Of a stretch of DNA of 64,000 nucleotides, positions 25,725 to 37,231 are shown piece by piece. Made by a program: the position numbers and the translations under genes. This DNA comes from an uncultured Alphaproteobacteria bacterium (GTDB lineage Bacteria > Pseudomonadota > Alphaproteobacteria > Rs-D84). Position 1 is the first letter of the stretch; each line of letters opens with the position of its first letter. The notes beneath the pieces are model-generated. The model was given only the letters and a program-made list of their open reading frames with translations, searched no databases and had not been told where the DNA came from. The DNA is taken from contig CALXXV010000006.1 in the NCBI GenBank assembly GCA_944392775.1, positions 153,270-217,269 of the forward strand. Reading direction: 5' to 3'.

Positions 25725-26279
25725 ATGAAAAAACTTATACTGATTTTAATATTATATTTTATACCGGTATGCTCTTTTGCCGCCAATCCTTTTATGGGTG
25801 ACAAAAACAACCAAATTGCATTTAATATCGGTCAAGGCGTAAATAGTGGAATAATAGTTCCTCCTCCAACACAGCTAGTTCCTTTTTACTTATTACATTT
25901 TCAATACTCACAACCAACAACATTTTTTAAGTTACCTGCAAGACAATCTATAAACGTCGCTCAAACAATAGGTTTCGGGAAAAAATATGATTGGGCTTGG
26001 GACAAATACACGATACCGATGATTTTCTTATCAGAAGATTTTGCATTATTTCACGGTGAAAACTGGTATTTCTCAACAGGCATCGGTGCAGGAATGCAGG
26101 CACAACAGAACGAACGTATAGGTTCTAAACTTATATTTCAATTTAAAATTATCGGTGGATACAGAATAACAGACAATATGGGAATCGAATTGTTTATACA
26201 ACATTTTTCAAATGGAAATACTGCAAAAGAAAATAATTCTTATGCATTTTATGGTATGGGGCTTACTTATAATTTCTAA
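25725..26279 (+). CDS. PagL-like outer-membrane lipid A 3-O-deacylase
   Basis: A 184-residue protein: Sec signal peptide (about 1-19, ending SFAA), then alternating beta-strand sequence and a terminal aromatic residue (MGLTYNF) as in outer-membrane barrels. QHFSNGNTAKEN contains the His-x-Ser pair of the PagL/acyloxyacyl hydrolase family near the C-terminus; the catalytic glutamate is tentatively the one in AKEN, closer than in Pseudomonas PagL. Such enzymes remove the 3-O acyl chain of lipid A. TATAAT at 25710-25715 is nine bases from the ATG with no ribosome site. Confidence 0.78.
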   Translation: MKKLILILILYFIPVCSFAANPFMGDKNNQIAFNIGQGVNSGIIVPPPTQLVPFYLLHFQYSQPTTFFKLPARQSINVAQTIGFGKKYDWAWDKYTIPMIFLSEDFALFHGENWYFSTGIGAGMQAQQNERIGSKLIFQFKIIGGYRITDNMGIELFIQHFSNGNTAKENNSYAFYGMGLTYNF

Positions 26280-26306
26280 AAAAAGACCGATTTTTCGGTC
26301 TTTTTT
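26280..26306 (+). terminator. Intrinsic terminator after the PagL-like gene
   Basis: GACCGA/TCGGTC with a TTTT loop, A-rich before and T-rich after, so it may serve both this gene and the convergent ung gene. Confidence 0.88.
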
Positions 26307-26967
26307 ACCAATCTATTGATTCTTTTCCATGAGCTACTAAATACTCATTAGCTTTTGAAAAATGATGATTTCCAAAAAATCCCCTATGCGCAGAAAGTGG
26401 TGACGGATGCACACTTTTCAAAACAAGGTTTTTCTCTGGGTTTACAAAATCTGCTTTTTTCTGCGCATAAGCCCCCCACAACATATAAACAATATTATCA
26501 CGCTTTGATGTTTCACGTATCACAGCATCTGTAAACAACTCCCATCCTTTCCCGGCATGAGAAGCCGCTTGATGTGCTTGAACTGTCAAAGTTGCATTTA
26601 ATAATAAAACACCCTGCTTTGCCCATTCTGTTAAATCTCCACTTGTTTTACTTGGACGACCTAAGTCACTTTCTATTTCTTTATATATATTTATAAGAGA
26701 TGGTGGCACAGGTGTCGGCGGCAAAACAGAAAAACAAAGTCCATGTGCCTGTCCTGGTTCATGATATGGGTCTTGACCAATAATAACAACCTTTACTTTA
26801 TCTAGCGGACACAAATTAAATGCGTTAAAAATATTTGCGGGCGCCGGATAAATTGCCTTGCCAGACAAATATTCACCACGCACAAAATCCGTAAGTTTTA
26901 TAAAATAATCTTTATCAAATTCATTCGACAAAGCATTTTTCCAAGAATCTTCTATTTTTACATTCAT
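26305..26967 (-). CDS. ung: Uracil-DNA glycosylase, family 1
   Basis: About 220 residues. The water-activating motif GQDPYH, uracil-binding LLLNATLTV and the DNA-intercalation loop [13 protein letters not shown] are all present, so it should excise uracil from DNA. The start at 26967 ([10 protein letters not shown]) overlaps the stop of the upstream glycosylase gene as ATGA and matches usual Ung N-termini; an in-frame ATG at 27000 is within that gene and less likely. Confidence 0.97.
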   Translation of the reverse strand: MNVKIEDSWKNALSNEFDKDYFIKLTDFVRGEYLSGKAIYPAPANIFNAFNLCPLDKVKVVIIGQDPYHEPGQAHGLCFSVLPPTPVPPSLINIYKEIESDLGRPSKTSGDLTEWAKQGVLLLNATLTVQAHQAASHAGKGWELFTDAVIRETSKRDNIVYMLWGAYAQKKADFVNPEKNLVLKSVHPSPLSAHRGFFGNHHFSKANEYLVAHGKESIDW

Positions 26968-27611
26968 AGTTTTATTAACCCATTTTGACACGCTTTCCAT
27001 AAAACCACATCTATATAACCACGTGGCAAACCTGTTTCTTTAACAAGACGCCCAAACATATCATCACATGCTTTTTTTATTTCTGACGATAACTTTTTAT
27101 TATCAATTTTTTCCTGTAAATCAACATCACCTGCATATAGCGCGCCTAGACGCTGAATCCATATATCATATTTTACTACATCCTCACCTAAATTTCTAGC
27201 CAAGTGATTTGCAGTAATCTTTCCTATATGAGGCAACTTTTGCAGATAAGAAATTTTAGAATCTAAATCACACAAAGAATAATAATGGTTACGAAAATCT
27301 TGTCTGTTATTCCAAACCTCACAAACCGCTTTAATTTTATTTTTATTATTAAATATGTTTAATAACTCATTGTAATTAAATATATTATTAACTAAACAAT
27401 TCATAATTTTTTGATGAATTTTTTTAGCAGTTTTTTGTGAAAACCCACCTGCTAAAATCACATATATGACCTGCTCTGCAAATTCATCAGGATTACATTT
27501 TTTAGGACAAGAAAGATTTTGTTTTATTTCATCAAACGTCTGCGCATCGGAATCAAGTCCCATATCACGCAGGCGTTTATCTAAATCAAAGAACCAATCA
27601 GCAGAAAACAT
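26964..27611 (-). CDS. HhH-GPD superfamily DNA glycosylase-like protein
   Basis: A 215-residue protein whose middle holds a helix-hairpin-helix [16 protein letters not shown] followed about 12 residues later by KYDIWIQRL, the place of the catalytic aspartate in HhH-GPD base-excision enzymes. No 4Fe-4S cysteine cluster is present, so it is unlike Nth or MutY; its only cysteine-rich part is SCPKKC in the N-terminal half. The excised base is unknown. It is directly coupled to ung through a four-base overlap, making a small two-glycosylase repair unit. Confidence 0.78.
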   Translation of the reverse strand: MFSADWFFDLDKRLRDMGLDSDAQTFDEIKQNLSCPKKCNPDEFAEQVIYVILAGGFSQKTAKKIHQKIMNCLVNNIFNYNELLNIFNNKNKIKAVCEVWNNRQDFRNHYYSLCDLDSKISYLQKLPHIGKITANHLARNLGEDVVKYDIWIQRLGALYAGDVDLQEKIDNKKLSSEIKKACDDMFGRLVKETGLPRGYIDVVLWKACQNGLIKL

Positions 27612-27619
27612 ATGTCCTT

Positions 27620-27925
27620 TTATTCATTTTGCAAATCATGTTTCATTGATAAGATTTCTGAAACAGACATAGTTTTTTGAGCATTTGTTTGTATTTTTTG
27701 TTTTGCCTTTAAAAAAGCATTCTTTTTAGCGTTATCATCAACCCCCAGTTGCTTTTTTAAATCTTCAAAACGTTTTAATTTTTCAGGGCTTTTATCATTA
27801 TGAGAAAAGATTTCATATTCCAATTGATGATATTCGTTCCACAAAGCATCATCTTCAACACGCGCCCCATTAGAAAGTCTTACCACTTCACCAAATTCAT
27901 TAATTTCAAAATCTTTATCTGCCAT
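27620..27925 (-). CDS. Hypothetical small acidic protein
   Basis: A 101-residue, highly charged, helical protein without signal or membrane segments (MADKDFEINEFGEVVRLSNG). No family recognised. It lies between gyrB (15 bases upstream) and the HhH glycosylase (eight bases downstream) on the same strand, so it is probably expressed with them. Confidence 0.72.
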   Translation of the reverse strand: MADKDFEINEFGEVVRLSNGARVEDDALWNEYHQLEYEIFSHNDKSPEKLKRFEDLKKQLGVDDNAKKNAFLKAKQKIQTNAQKTMSVSEILSMKHDLQNE

Positions 27926-27940
27926 ATCTTACCTTTTTGA

Positions 27941-30340
<2,400 letters not shown>

Positions 30341-30493
30341 TTACATTCCTTTCTTTTTTCTATGCAGAGAATAGCAATTTATGCTATAATTATCAAGGAA
30401 AAAGGGTATAAAAACAAAAAGATAAAACCCCACAGATTTTTGACAAAAGTTATTTTTTTAAACGGCTTATACAACACAAAAAGGGTAAAAGAT

Positions 30494-31063
30494 ATGAAGT
30501 TTAAATTACTATATTTCGGAGAAATTTTAATAAACCCCAAAAAACGTTCTCAACACATTTCGGACATTCGTATGCAGTTTCATCCACAACTAAAAAAACT
30601 GCTAGAACACCAACCATGGGATAACATGACAAAATATATGGTTCCCAATCCGACAAAAAGCCCAATTACGACACGCCATGTTGGTGGTATTGATTGGAAT
30701 CCAATAATTACCCCCAATTTAAAATTACTGGCAGAAATAGATATACAAATGATGCACCCTGAAATTATAGGCGTTCCGCGTAGCGATATAGACAATCGCG
30801 TTAAGACCATATTGGACGGTCTTCGTTGTCCGCAAAACGAACACGAAATCGGTGAAAACACACCGCGCGACATAGGACCTATTTACACATTATTAGATGA
30901 CGATCATCTAATAACTCGTCTTTCTGTAAACACAAGCCATCTTTTATCTACGCACTTGTTTAACCCTGAAATAATTCATACACCAGATACAATATTTATG
31001 TGGTTAGATATAAATGTTCGTGTTGCAGAAGGAACATTAGAAAACCTGCCTTTTATGGTATAA
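30494..31063 (+). CDS. RusA-like Holliday junction resolvase family protein
   Basis: About 189 residues. The core RSDIDNRVKTILDGL followed some 30 residues later by LLDDDHLI matches the RusA pattern (D-x-D-N-xx-K-xx-LD-x-L then a D-D-xx-I), including three acidic residues expected to bind the metal. RusA enzymes resolve four-way junctions and are usually phage-derived, but no other phage gene is nearby. The start at 30494 (MKFKLLYFGEI) has AAGGG about eight bases upstream; a longer frame from 30362 has no ribosome site. A terminator follows. Confidence 0.75.
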   Translation: MKFKLLYFGEILINPKKRSQHISDIRMQFHPQLKKLLEHQPWDNMTKYMVPNPTKSPITTRHVGGIDWNPIITPNLKLLAEIDIQMMHPEIIGVPRSDIDNRVKTILDGLRCPQNEHEIGENTPRDIGPIYTLLDDDHLITRLSVNTSHLLSTHLFNPEIIHTPDTIFMWLDINVRVAEGTLENLPFMV

Positions 31064-31091
31064 AAAAACCGCCAAAACTGGCGGTTTTTTA
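31064..31091 (+). terminator. Terminator shared by the convergent RusA-like and pilR-like genes
   Basis: ACCGCCA/TGGCGGT with an AAAC loop, flanked by an A run and a T run, so functional in both directions. Confidence 0.88.
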
Positions 31092-31094
31092 TAA

Positions 31095-32165
31095 TTAAGA
31101 CAATGCCGCTGTAATTTGGTCTTGCATTTGAAAAGTACCAAGCACAACCCATGCAATAATTGCTGAAACTAACAAAATACCAAAACTATTTAAAACGTTT
31201 GATATAGATTCCATTTTTCGCACAGATTCTTCCAAGTAATCATTTGCAACCCTTGATAAATTTTCATCAAAGTTATTCATATCAGCATATATTGCTAAAT
31301 CTCCTATAATTTCTCTATTAGGAAAATCTCTTCCGGTATTATTTAAAGCATTACCTAAATTATCACCATTAGCAATATAATGCAATGCATCTTCAAGAAT
31401 ATCGCGCAAATAATTATTTGAACTATCAGCTAACATTCTCATTGCATCTGGTATTGTTATACCTGCAGCGACCATAGAAGACAAACTCATCAACCAACCA
31501 ACAGACATTTGAATTTTATAAATATTCCATGGTGGCAAATTATCAAACTTTGCTCTTAATTTTCCAGACCAATTAGGTAAGCTAATAGAAATAAGAGCGA
31601 TCACAAATATAAATATAATAATAAACAAGAACCAATATTTAATAGAAAACTCTGATAACCAAACCAAAGAAGCCGCCATTCCTCGCCAATTCATGTTATT
31701 ACCGGCAATTTCTGCCAATGGAGGAACCAAATAAATACCAACCAAAATTATGATACCGAATGTCAACGCCAATAAAAACAAAGGATAAACTATGGCACTT
31801 AACATCGCACGTTTCATACGTTGTGTTCCTTCTACAACCCTACTAACGTTTTCCAGTGCAACAACCAAATCAGACAAATTACCAGACGTTACCAATAAAG
31901 TTTCTTCTGGCGGAACCCAACCTTTTGTAGCGTCAGAAAAACTCATACCCTTTTCTAAATTTTTTTGCCATTCACGCATTACTATCGCGAAAGGTTCATT
32001 AGGCTTTTTACCATTTTTTGACTCGATATTTTCTAATCTATTCAAAGCGTCCATCAAAGTAAAATCATTATGCAACAAAGAAGCCAGCTTTCTAGCCACA
32101 GCCATTCTTTTTTCTGTGCTAAATTTAAATACCAGTTTTGCATATAACAATTCCAACTTTGTCAT
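31095..32165 (-). CDS. Type IVb pilus inner-membrane platform protein (PilR/GspF family)
   Basis: A 356-residue GspF-family protein with two T2SSF domains: ARKLASLLHNDFTLMDAL at the start of the first and MSLSSMVAAGITIPDAMRML of the second. Membrane segments lie near 120-145, 165-205 and at the C-terminus (FGILLVSAIIAWVVLG). It forms the platform on which pilins are extracted and assembled. Its order after the ATPase gene (separated by one base) matches pilQ-pilR of the R64 thin pilus system, so PilR-like is more apt than PilC. Confidence 0.88.
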   Translation of the reverse strand: MTKLELLYAKLVFKFSTEKRMAVARKLASLLHNDFTLMDALNRLENIESKNGKKPNEPFAIVMREWQKNLEKGMSFSDATKGWVPPEETLLVTSGNLSDLVVALENVSRVVEGTQRMKRAMLSAIVYPLFLLALTFGIIILVGIYLVPPLAEIAGNNMNWRGMAASLVWLSEFSIKYWFLFIIIFIFVIALISISLPNWSGKLRAKFDNLPPWNIYKIQMSVGWLMSLSSMVAAGITIPDAMRMLADSSNNYLRDILEDALHYIANGDNLGNALNNTGRDFPNREIIGDLAIYADMNNFDENLSRVANDYLEESVRKMESISNVLNSFGILLVSAIIAWVVLGTFQMQDQITAALS

Positions 32166-32166
32166 A

Positions 32167-33804
32167 TTAATATACCCCCGGTCTATCTAATAAACCGACC
32201 CAACGTTCTAATTCATCTACGCCTATAATTCCTTGTAACATTAAAGAAGCCGCGGCCTCTTTCAATGTACGTCCATCCATTTCTTCCAACCAATAACGTA
32301 CCGCACCATCCGTATTACCAGACAATGCAAGGCGCAAAAACTCGCTATTAGTAATAATTATTTCACCTGCTTTTATACGTCCCAAAGTTCCTGTACCTTT
32401 ACATTCCTCACAACCTGGGCCACGTATATATACTTGCTGTAACCCCAAATTACCAAAAGCATCTAAAACTCTTTGATAAGCCGGATTTTCCGGATGATCT
32501 ATCAACCTTTCTTTACAATATGGGCAAAGTTTTTTAAAAAGACGCATTGATATTAAACCTCTCATCAATGTTTCTTCTTTTAATTTGAAAGCTTCTATTC
32601 CAAGATCCAGAAGTCTTGTCAATGCAGCCATTGCTGAATTTGCGTGCAAAGTCGTCCAAACATTATGTCCAGACAAAGCCCCACGAACCGTTAATTGTGC
32701 TGCGGCCAAAGTACGAATTTCACCAACCATTAAAGTATCTGGATCACTTCGTAAAGCAGCAGCCAAAGCTTCTGTATATTTTTCTTCGCGCTGTTCTTCA
32801 TTCGTTGTATTAACAACAGGCATCTGATGTGCACCGAATATTTTCTGTTCTACTGGATTTTCAACAGTTATTAAATTTATTTCATAATGCCTTTCTTTTA
32901 ACATCAGCGACATATTTCTTACCAACGTCGTTGATTTTCCTGAACTTGTTGGTCCCGCAACAATCACTAAACCTGTCGGAAAAGAACGAAGTCTCATCAA
33001 CAGTTTTTGCTCATATTCACCAAATTCTTGCTCTGTTTTTATACCTTCTGATGGATTATCATAAAGCAAACGCATTACAACATACCTACTACCAAAGGCG
33101 ATAGGATTAAATTGCATACGTATACTTAAAATACCACGTGGCAAGTATAAATCTTTTGTACCACGTAATGGTGTACGCCCATCTTTCTGCGCGGCCTGAT
33201 ATTCATTCTGTGCATAGTTAGCATTTGACATATCAGACGAAGCGAACGCCGCACGAACAAAAGATTCACCCCATCCTGCATTATATTCAAGAACAGGTTG
33301 CATACTTCCATCTATACGAAAATAAATTGTTGTTTGATCAGCAACTTCGATATGAATATCTGAAACCTTTTGCGCCGCAGCTTTTGCGATAATATCCACA
33401 AAATCTTTTTGCATCTGGTTATCATAATCTTGACGAGAACGAGAAATTCCACCTAATCTTCCTTCATAGGCTTTATAAATACTAGAAACCAAACCCAAAT
33501 CTGAATAAAAAGGTATTCTCATAGGCCGGGCACGTTTTTTTAACAAATCTAAGAAAGCCAGAACCCTACCATCATACCGATGTGTTCTAGATATAATTAT
33601 TTCCCCACCAGAAAAATAAGCAATTAAATTTTGTGTTTCTTTTGGTAATTCTTGTTCTGCACCGGTTGCCGTTAATAATTTATTACCATTTGAAAACAGA
33701 TAATCTACGATATCTTTATTTTCCGCATTTTCCAACCCAGCCGGTATAGACGGTTTCATATCATTTGGTATATTATTTAAAACATCATTTTCTACTTCGT
33801 TCAT
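32167..33804 (-). CDS. Type IVb pilus assembly ATPase (PilQ/GspE family)
   Basis: A 545-residue secretion ATPase: Walker A GPTSSGKSTT near 285, Asp box with TVENPVE, Walker B DTLMVGEIR and His box WTTLHANSA. A zinc motif is formed by CPYCKERL and CEECKGTG, as in GspE/PilB-type ATPases. The N-terminal domain carries SDIHIEV and FRIDGSMQPVL. It should power pilus extension at the inner membrane. Its neighbours (PilO-, PilP- and PilR-like) point to the R64 type IVb lineage. Confidence 0.9.
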   Translation of the reverse strand: MNEVENDVLNNIPNDMKPSIPAGLENAENKDIVDYLFSNGNKLLTATGAEQELPKETQNLIAYFSGGEIIISRTHRYDGRVLAFLDLLKKRARPMRIPFYSDLGLVSSIYKAYEGRLGGISRSRQDYDNQMQKDFVDIIAKAAAQKVSDIHIEVADQTTIYFRIDGSMQPVLEYNAGWGESFVRAAFASSDMSNANYAQNEYQAAQKDGRTPLRGTKDLYLPRGILSIRMQFNPIAFGSRYVVMRLLYDNPSEGIKTEQEFGEYEQKLLMRLRSFPTGLVIVAGPTSSGKSTTLVRNMSLMLKERHYEINLITVENPVEQKIFGAHQMPVVNTTNEEQREEKYTEALAAALRSDPDTLMVGEIRTLAAAQLTVRGALSGHNVWTTLHANSAMAALTRLLDLGIEAFKLKEETLMRGLISMRLFKKLCPYCKERLIDHPENPAYQRVLDAFGNLGLQQVYIRGPGCEECKGTGTLGRIKAGEIIITNSEFLRLALSGNTDGAVRYWLEEMDGRTLKEAAASLMLQGIIGVDELERWVGLLDRPGVY

Positions 33805-33820
33805 TTACTTACTCAATTTA

Positions 33821-34510
33821 TTAATTTGCATTACTTACTACATTTAAAGTTTGAGTATCACCGTCTTTAACAAATATGATACCGTCATCCAAAGAAATTG
33901 ATTTAACCGTATACCCATCAACGACCTTACCTACACTTATTTTTTTATCCTGACCGGTATTTAAATCTTTTATTGTGGCTTGCAATTGAGATCCCGCACC
34001 AAAAACATTTACTAACCTGTAATTTTCACTAAAATTAAATTTGTTTTCTTCATCTGCACTTTCATCAGAATAAGTTGAACTATACGAAGATTTTTTTGCC
34101 GCTGCAGCTTCTGTTTCTGCTTCAAAAGCTTCTTTTTCTCTTTCTAATTTTGCGGCCTCGGCTTCAAGTTTTGCCTGAGCATTTTCTAATTCTTGTTGTT
34201 GTTGTTCTGCACGACCAGACAAACTATCTATTTCCATATGAAGTTTTATTTTTTCTGCGGCTAATCTATCAAGCTCCAAATCAAGCTGTGCTCTTTCTTT
34301 TTCCAACTGCATTAAAACCTTTTCTTGTTCCAGACTTGTAATCTGCTCGAACAAAGAACCTTCTACATTATATGCAGCGACCGCATCTGCAGACAAATTT
34401 TCCATTTCCTCGTCAATATTTCCTTCTTCACAAAAAGCTGGCATAGCTATAAACGCAAAGATAGCCGCGACTAAAAAAGACCGAGAAAAAATAGTTTTCT
34501 TATTTAGCAT
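33821..34510 (-). CDS. Type IVb pilus protein PilP-like, exported coiled coil
   Basis: A 229-residue protein with a signal peptide (ending MPAFCEE, about residue 27), a long coiled coil at about 50-130 (glutamine- and glutamate-rich, ending AKLEREKEAFEAETEAAAAKK), and a C-terminal beta domain (YRLVNVFGAGSQLQATIKDLN to GDTQTLNVV) typical of TIGR03021-type PilP proteins and related periplasmic pilus factors. It overlaps pilO by 11 bases. In R64 PilP is required for thin-pilus formation and is periplasmic. Function here is inferred from order plus domain style. Confidence 0.78.
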   Translation of the reverse strand: MLNKKTIFSRSFLVAAIFAFIAMPAFCEEGNIDEEMENLSADAVAAYNVEGSLFEQITSLEQEKVLMQLEKERAQLDLELDRLAAEKIKLHMEIDSLSGRAEQQQQELENAQAKLEAEAAKLEREKEAFEAETEAAAAKKSSYSSTYSDESADEENKFNFSENYRLVNVFGAGSQLQATIKDLNTGQDKKISVGKVVDGYTVKSISLDDGIIFVKDGDTQTLNVVSNAN

Positions 34511-35762
34511 AGATTATCACCTCATAGTTCCATGTTCGCGTAGAAACATTCCAAACACAGCGTGTCATATACACGCCGCCAAAATCCTGAAAAATTTTCA
34601 TAAATTGCATAGGAATCAATTTTGATTCCGCTTCTATTTCCAAAACGTTCAAATAAACTGTATCAACACCATTTGTTAAAGTATCTACAACAACTTCTGT
34701 TTGAACAGGTGTATTTATCGCTTGAAAAGCACTATTTACAGATCTCAAAATCGTATCTATATCTCGTTCATCCAAAGACGCATATGTTCTAACATTTGGA
34801 AGTTTTACCCTTAAAAGCAAAGAACTATCATTTTCTTCTTGAACGAAACCGCCTGGCATTAAATTTGTTGCGACATTATAAAAATTCTCTAAAGTACCAA
34901 AATCTCTACTAAACCAAGCACTTGCATGTGTTTCTCCACATTCTATAGAAGTTTGGCTCCATCCCATAATTGGTTGCATAAGAAACGCTATTGCTTGATA
35001 GCAAACTTCCGCCCGCAATACAGGATCTGGCAAATAGTCATAAGGCATTATCAGTGGTTCTGGTGGTAAAGGTTTTTGTATATCAAACCTTTCATCTAAT
35101 TCTTTATTTTTTTCTTCCAACAGCTTTTCATATTCTGCAGCCAGTTCTGGATCAACTTGTTCTAATTTTGGCTGTGGGGTCATCATTTGTTTTATTGGTT
35201 CACGAAAAATGTATCCTGTTCCTAAAACAAATAACAAAATTAAAAAAATTGAAAATAAACTTGTGCTTATTCTACTAATCGGTCTAAGCACCGTTTTCAA
35301 AGAATTTGCTATTAAATCAGGCAAATTTCTTTCTACTGCACGTGGCATTCCCCACGAACTGGGCGCAAACAAAGCATTCCAATCAGGTATTTCTGATAAT
35401 TTAAAATACTCTGCCCTGGCATCTTCTTCACGTTCAAACAAAGAATCTTGTAAAATTATTCCATTTCTAACCGCAACCAAAAAAAATTTTTTATCAACAG
35501 CAAAAACAGCTAAAAAAGAACTATATTCAGTCAAAGCATCAGTTACCGCAGCCGCAGCACATTCCATTCCTGAGCGCTGACCATATTTTTTAGATCCAAG
35601 ACCTATCATAGCCCTATATTCTGTGAATAAATTCAACTTTTTATCCACACTTCTGGCCAAATTCCTTGCATAAGAACGAGCAACATAACCAGCACCCGTG
35701 GGTTGCCAAAACAACCCAACCGCATATTTTTTTCTATTGATCGTTATTACTTGATTGAACAA
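34500..35762 (-). CDS. Type IVb pilus protein PilO2-like
   Basis: A 420-residue bitopic protein: a cytoplasmic N-domain of about 170 residues (INRKKYAVGLFWQPTGAG, FAVDKKFFLVAVRNGIIL), one transmembrane segment near 172-190 (SLFSIFLILLFVLGTGYIF), and a periplasmic domain. This is the arrangement of type 4b pilus PilO2 (PAP_PilO family), in which the cytoplasmic part is actin-like. First gene of pilO-pilP-pilQ-pilR, probably driven by a promoter in 35763-35826. Prepilin and prepilin-peptidase genes are not seen here. Confidence 0.8.
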   Translation of the reverse strand: MFNQVITINRKKYAVGLFWQPTGAGYVARSYARNLARSVDKKLNLFTEYRAMIGLGSKKYGQRSGMECAAAAVTDALTEYSSFLAVFAVDKKFFLVAVRNGIILQDSLFEREEDARAEYFKLSEIPDWNALFAPSSWGMPRAVERNLPDLIANSLKTVLRPISRISTSLFSIFLILLFVLGTGYIFREPIKQMMTPQPKLEQVDPELAAEYEKLLEEKNKELDERFDIQKPLPPEPLIMPYDYLPDPVLRAEVCYQAIAFLMQPIMGWSQTSIECGETHASAWFSRDFGTLENFYNVATNLMPGGFVQEENDSSLLLRVKLPNVRTYASLDERDIDTILRSVNSAFQAINTPVQTEVVVDTLTNGVDTVYLNVLEIEAESKLIPMQFMKIFQDFGGVYMTRCVWNVSTRTWNYEVIIYAK

Positions 35763-35826
35763 CTTCTCTCTCTATTTTAGATAATTATAACATAAAAATA
35801 CCTAACATAGCAAACACAGAATGACA

Positions 35827-35860
35827 AAGAAAAACCCGTTAAAATAAAATTTAACGGGTT
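35827..35860 (-). terminator. Intrinsic terminator after the 35875-36282 lipoprotein gene
   Basis: AACCCGTTAAA/TTTAACGGGTT is an 11-pair stem with a six-base loop and, read leftward, a TTTTTCTTT tail. It separates the lpx-side genes from the pil operon. Confidence 0.88.
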
Positions 35861-35874
35861 AAAAGAAATTATTT

Positions 35875-36282
35875 TCAATACCCGACTTCATAACCACCAT
35901 ACATATTACCGGAATTATCTTTTACCAAACCATCCGCAGCTGTTTGAACAGATCTTGCATTAGGACAATCATAAACATTTGCTACTAATATAAAAGCCCG
36001 CTCTGGTCCAAAGATTACCCATTCATTTGGTCTGGTGCGCTGACTAGTTATCCAATATGCATTACCGGGTCTTGCCTGATCTGCTATTTTATTTTCCAAA
36101 TATCTACGGGCATCTTCCGCATCATATACAGAAACTTCTGATTCTATTTTATATAAAAAAGTGCAACCTATCGGTTCTGCTTTTAATTGCGTTAGATATT
36201 CACTACCGTTTTCATTTTTTATCATATTGCCACAAGCAGACAAAGACAACAGCAAAAAACAAACTGCTAATACTTTTTTCAT
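35875..36282 (-). CDS. Small lipoprotein, possibly RcsF/DUF4156-like
   Basis: A 135-residue lipoprotein with lipobox LSAC (about residue 17). The mature part has cysteines in EPIGCTFLY and VYDCPNA flanking a helix and strand (RRYLENKIADQARPGNAYWI), which resembles the G-C ... GAN-A ... YxC layout of DUF4156 and RcsF-type outer-membrane lipoproteins. The resemblance is loose, so a stress-sensing role is not claimed. It lies 19 bases after lpxC on the same strand and before a strong terminator, probably last in the lpx unit. Confidence 0.75.
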   Translation of the reverse strand: MKKVLAVCFLLLSLSACGNMIKNENGSEYLTQLKAEPIGCTFLYKIESEVSVYDAEDARRYLENKIADQARPGNAYWITSQRTRPNEWVIFGPERAFILVANVYDCPNARSVQTAADGLVKDNSGNMYGGYEVGY

Positions 36283-36301
36283 ATTTACCTTCTTTTTATA
36301 C

Positions 36302-37231
36302 TTATATTATATCATAATTGTCTTTATCACTAAATAACTTTTTCAAGACCAAATTATTCAGCGCATGACTTCCTTTAAAAGATTCTAATTTTCCTATAAC
36401 AAAACCACCACTTGTAAACATATCACCAATAGCATCAATTATTTTATGTCTAACGAATTCGTCCGGCCATATAAGTTGATTTAAAGTTGCATCACCTTTA
36501 TCATTCAAAGCAATAACATTTGTTTCATCTGCTCCACGTCCCATACCATGCGCTTTTAAATATTCCCATTCTGAATATTTACCGAAAGTACGAGCTCTGC
36601 ATATATTTTGTACAAAATCTTGAATTGATTTTTCATCTTCATTAAATTTATATGAAAAAGATTGTTTGCCTATTATCTTTTCTGGATAAATCAAAGTTGC
36701 CGTTATTTCCAAACCCTTTTCTGCAGGACTTAACTTTACAAAACCATTGCTTTTTCTGCCAGAAAATAAATTATAAAACCATAATTTTATACGTGCACTT
36801 AGTGGCAATTCTTTTAATAATTCAGAAGCCTTTGCGACGACTTCTTTTTTCACAACTATTTTTTTTATTTTACTTTGTTCTATTCCCGCTTTTACAAAAG
36901 CATTATAAAATTGAGCAGCACTTCCATCTAAAATAGGTGTTTCTTTTCCATCTATTTCTATTATTGCACTATCTATACCTGCCATAAATAAAGCCGCCAT
37001 TAAATGTTCAATTGTCTGAACATGTGCACCATTGGGATTACCAATAGTTGTATTACGCATTTTTGTATCACCAACATTATCAAAAGTTGCTGGTATTAAT
37101 TCACTATTAGCAATATCTATTCTATGAAAAAAAATGCCATTTTTTTTAGAAGGTTTTACTGTCATACTAACAGGCAACCCAGAATGAATACCCTTACCTT
37201 TTATTTTTACCTGCTTTTTTAATGTAGACAT
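36302..37231 (-). CDS. lpxC: UDP-3-O-acyl-N-acetylglucosamine deacetylase LpxC
   Basis: About 309 residues; the committed step of lipid A synthesis, a zinc deacetylase. Zinc ligands are seen in TIEHLMAAL and RHKIIDAIGD, and the catalytic histidine in GSHALNN near the C-terminus. The opening KKQVKIKGKGIHSGL is typical. The start at 37231 has AAAGGAG eight bases upstream and overlaps the end of lpxK by 13 bases. In many bacteria lpxC is in the dcw cluster; here it is grouped with lpxK. An extra basic loop (LWFYNLFSGRKSNG) sits between the two domains. Confidence 0.95.
   Translation of the reverse strand: MSTLKKQVKIKGKGIHSGLPVSMTVKPSKKNGIFFHRIDIANSELIPATFDNVGDTKMRNTTIGNPNGAHVQTIEHLMAALFMAGIDSAIIEIDGKETPILDGSAAQFYNAFVKAGIEQSKIKKIVVKKEVVAKASELLKELPLSARIKLWFYNLFSGRKSNGFVKLSPAEKGLEITATLIYPEKIIGKQSFSYKFNEDEKSIQDFVQNICRARTFGKYSEWEYLKAHGMGRGADETNVIALNDKGDATLNQLIWPDEFVRHKIIDAIGDMFTSGGFVIGKLESFKGSHALNNLVLKKLFSDKDNYDII

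Noticed and set aside
30362-30493. N-terminal extension of the RusA-like protein
   Set aside because: The extension has no ribosome site, is low-complexity, and the ATG at 30494 has a well-placed AAGGG.
30494-31063. Prophage remnant around the RusA-like gene
   Set aside because: Neighbours are gyrB and pilus genes with normal composition; no integrase, capsid or lysis gene is near.
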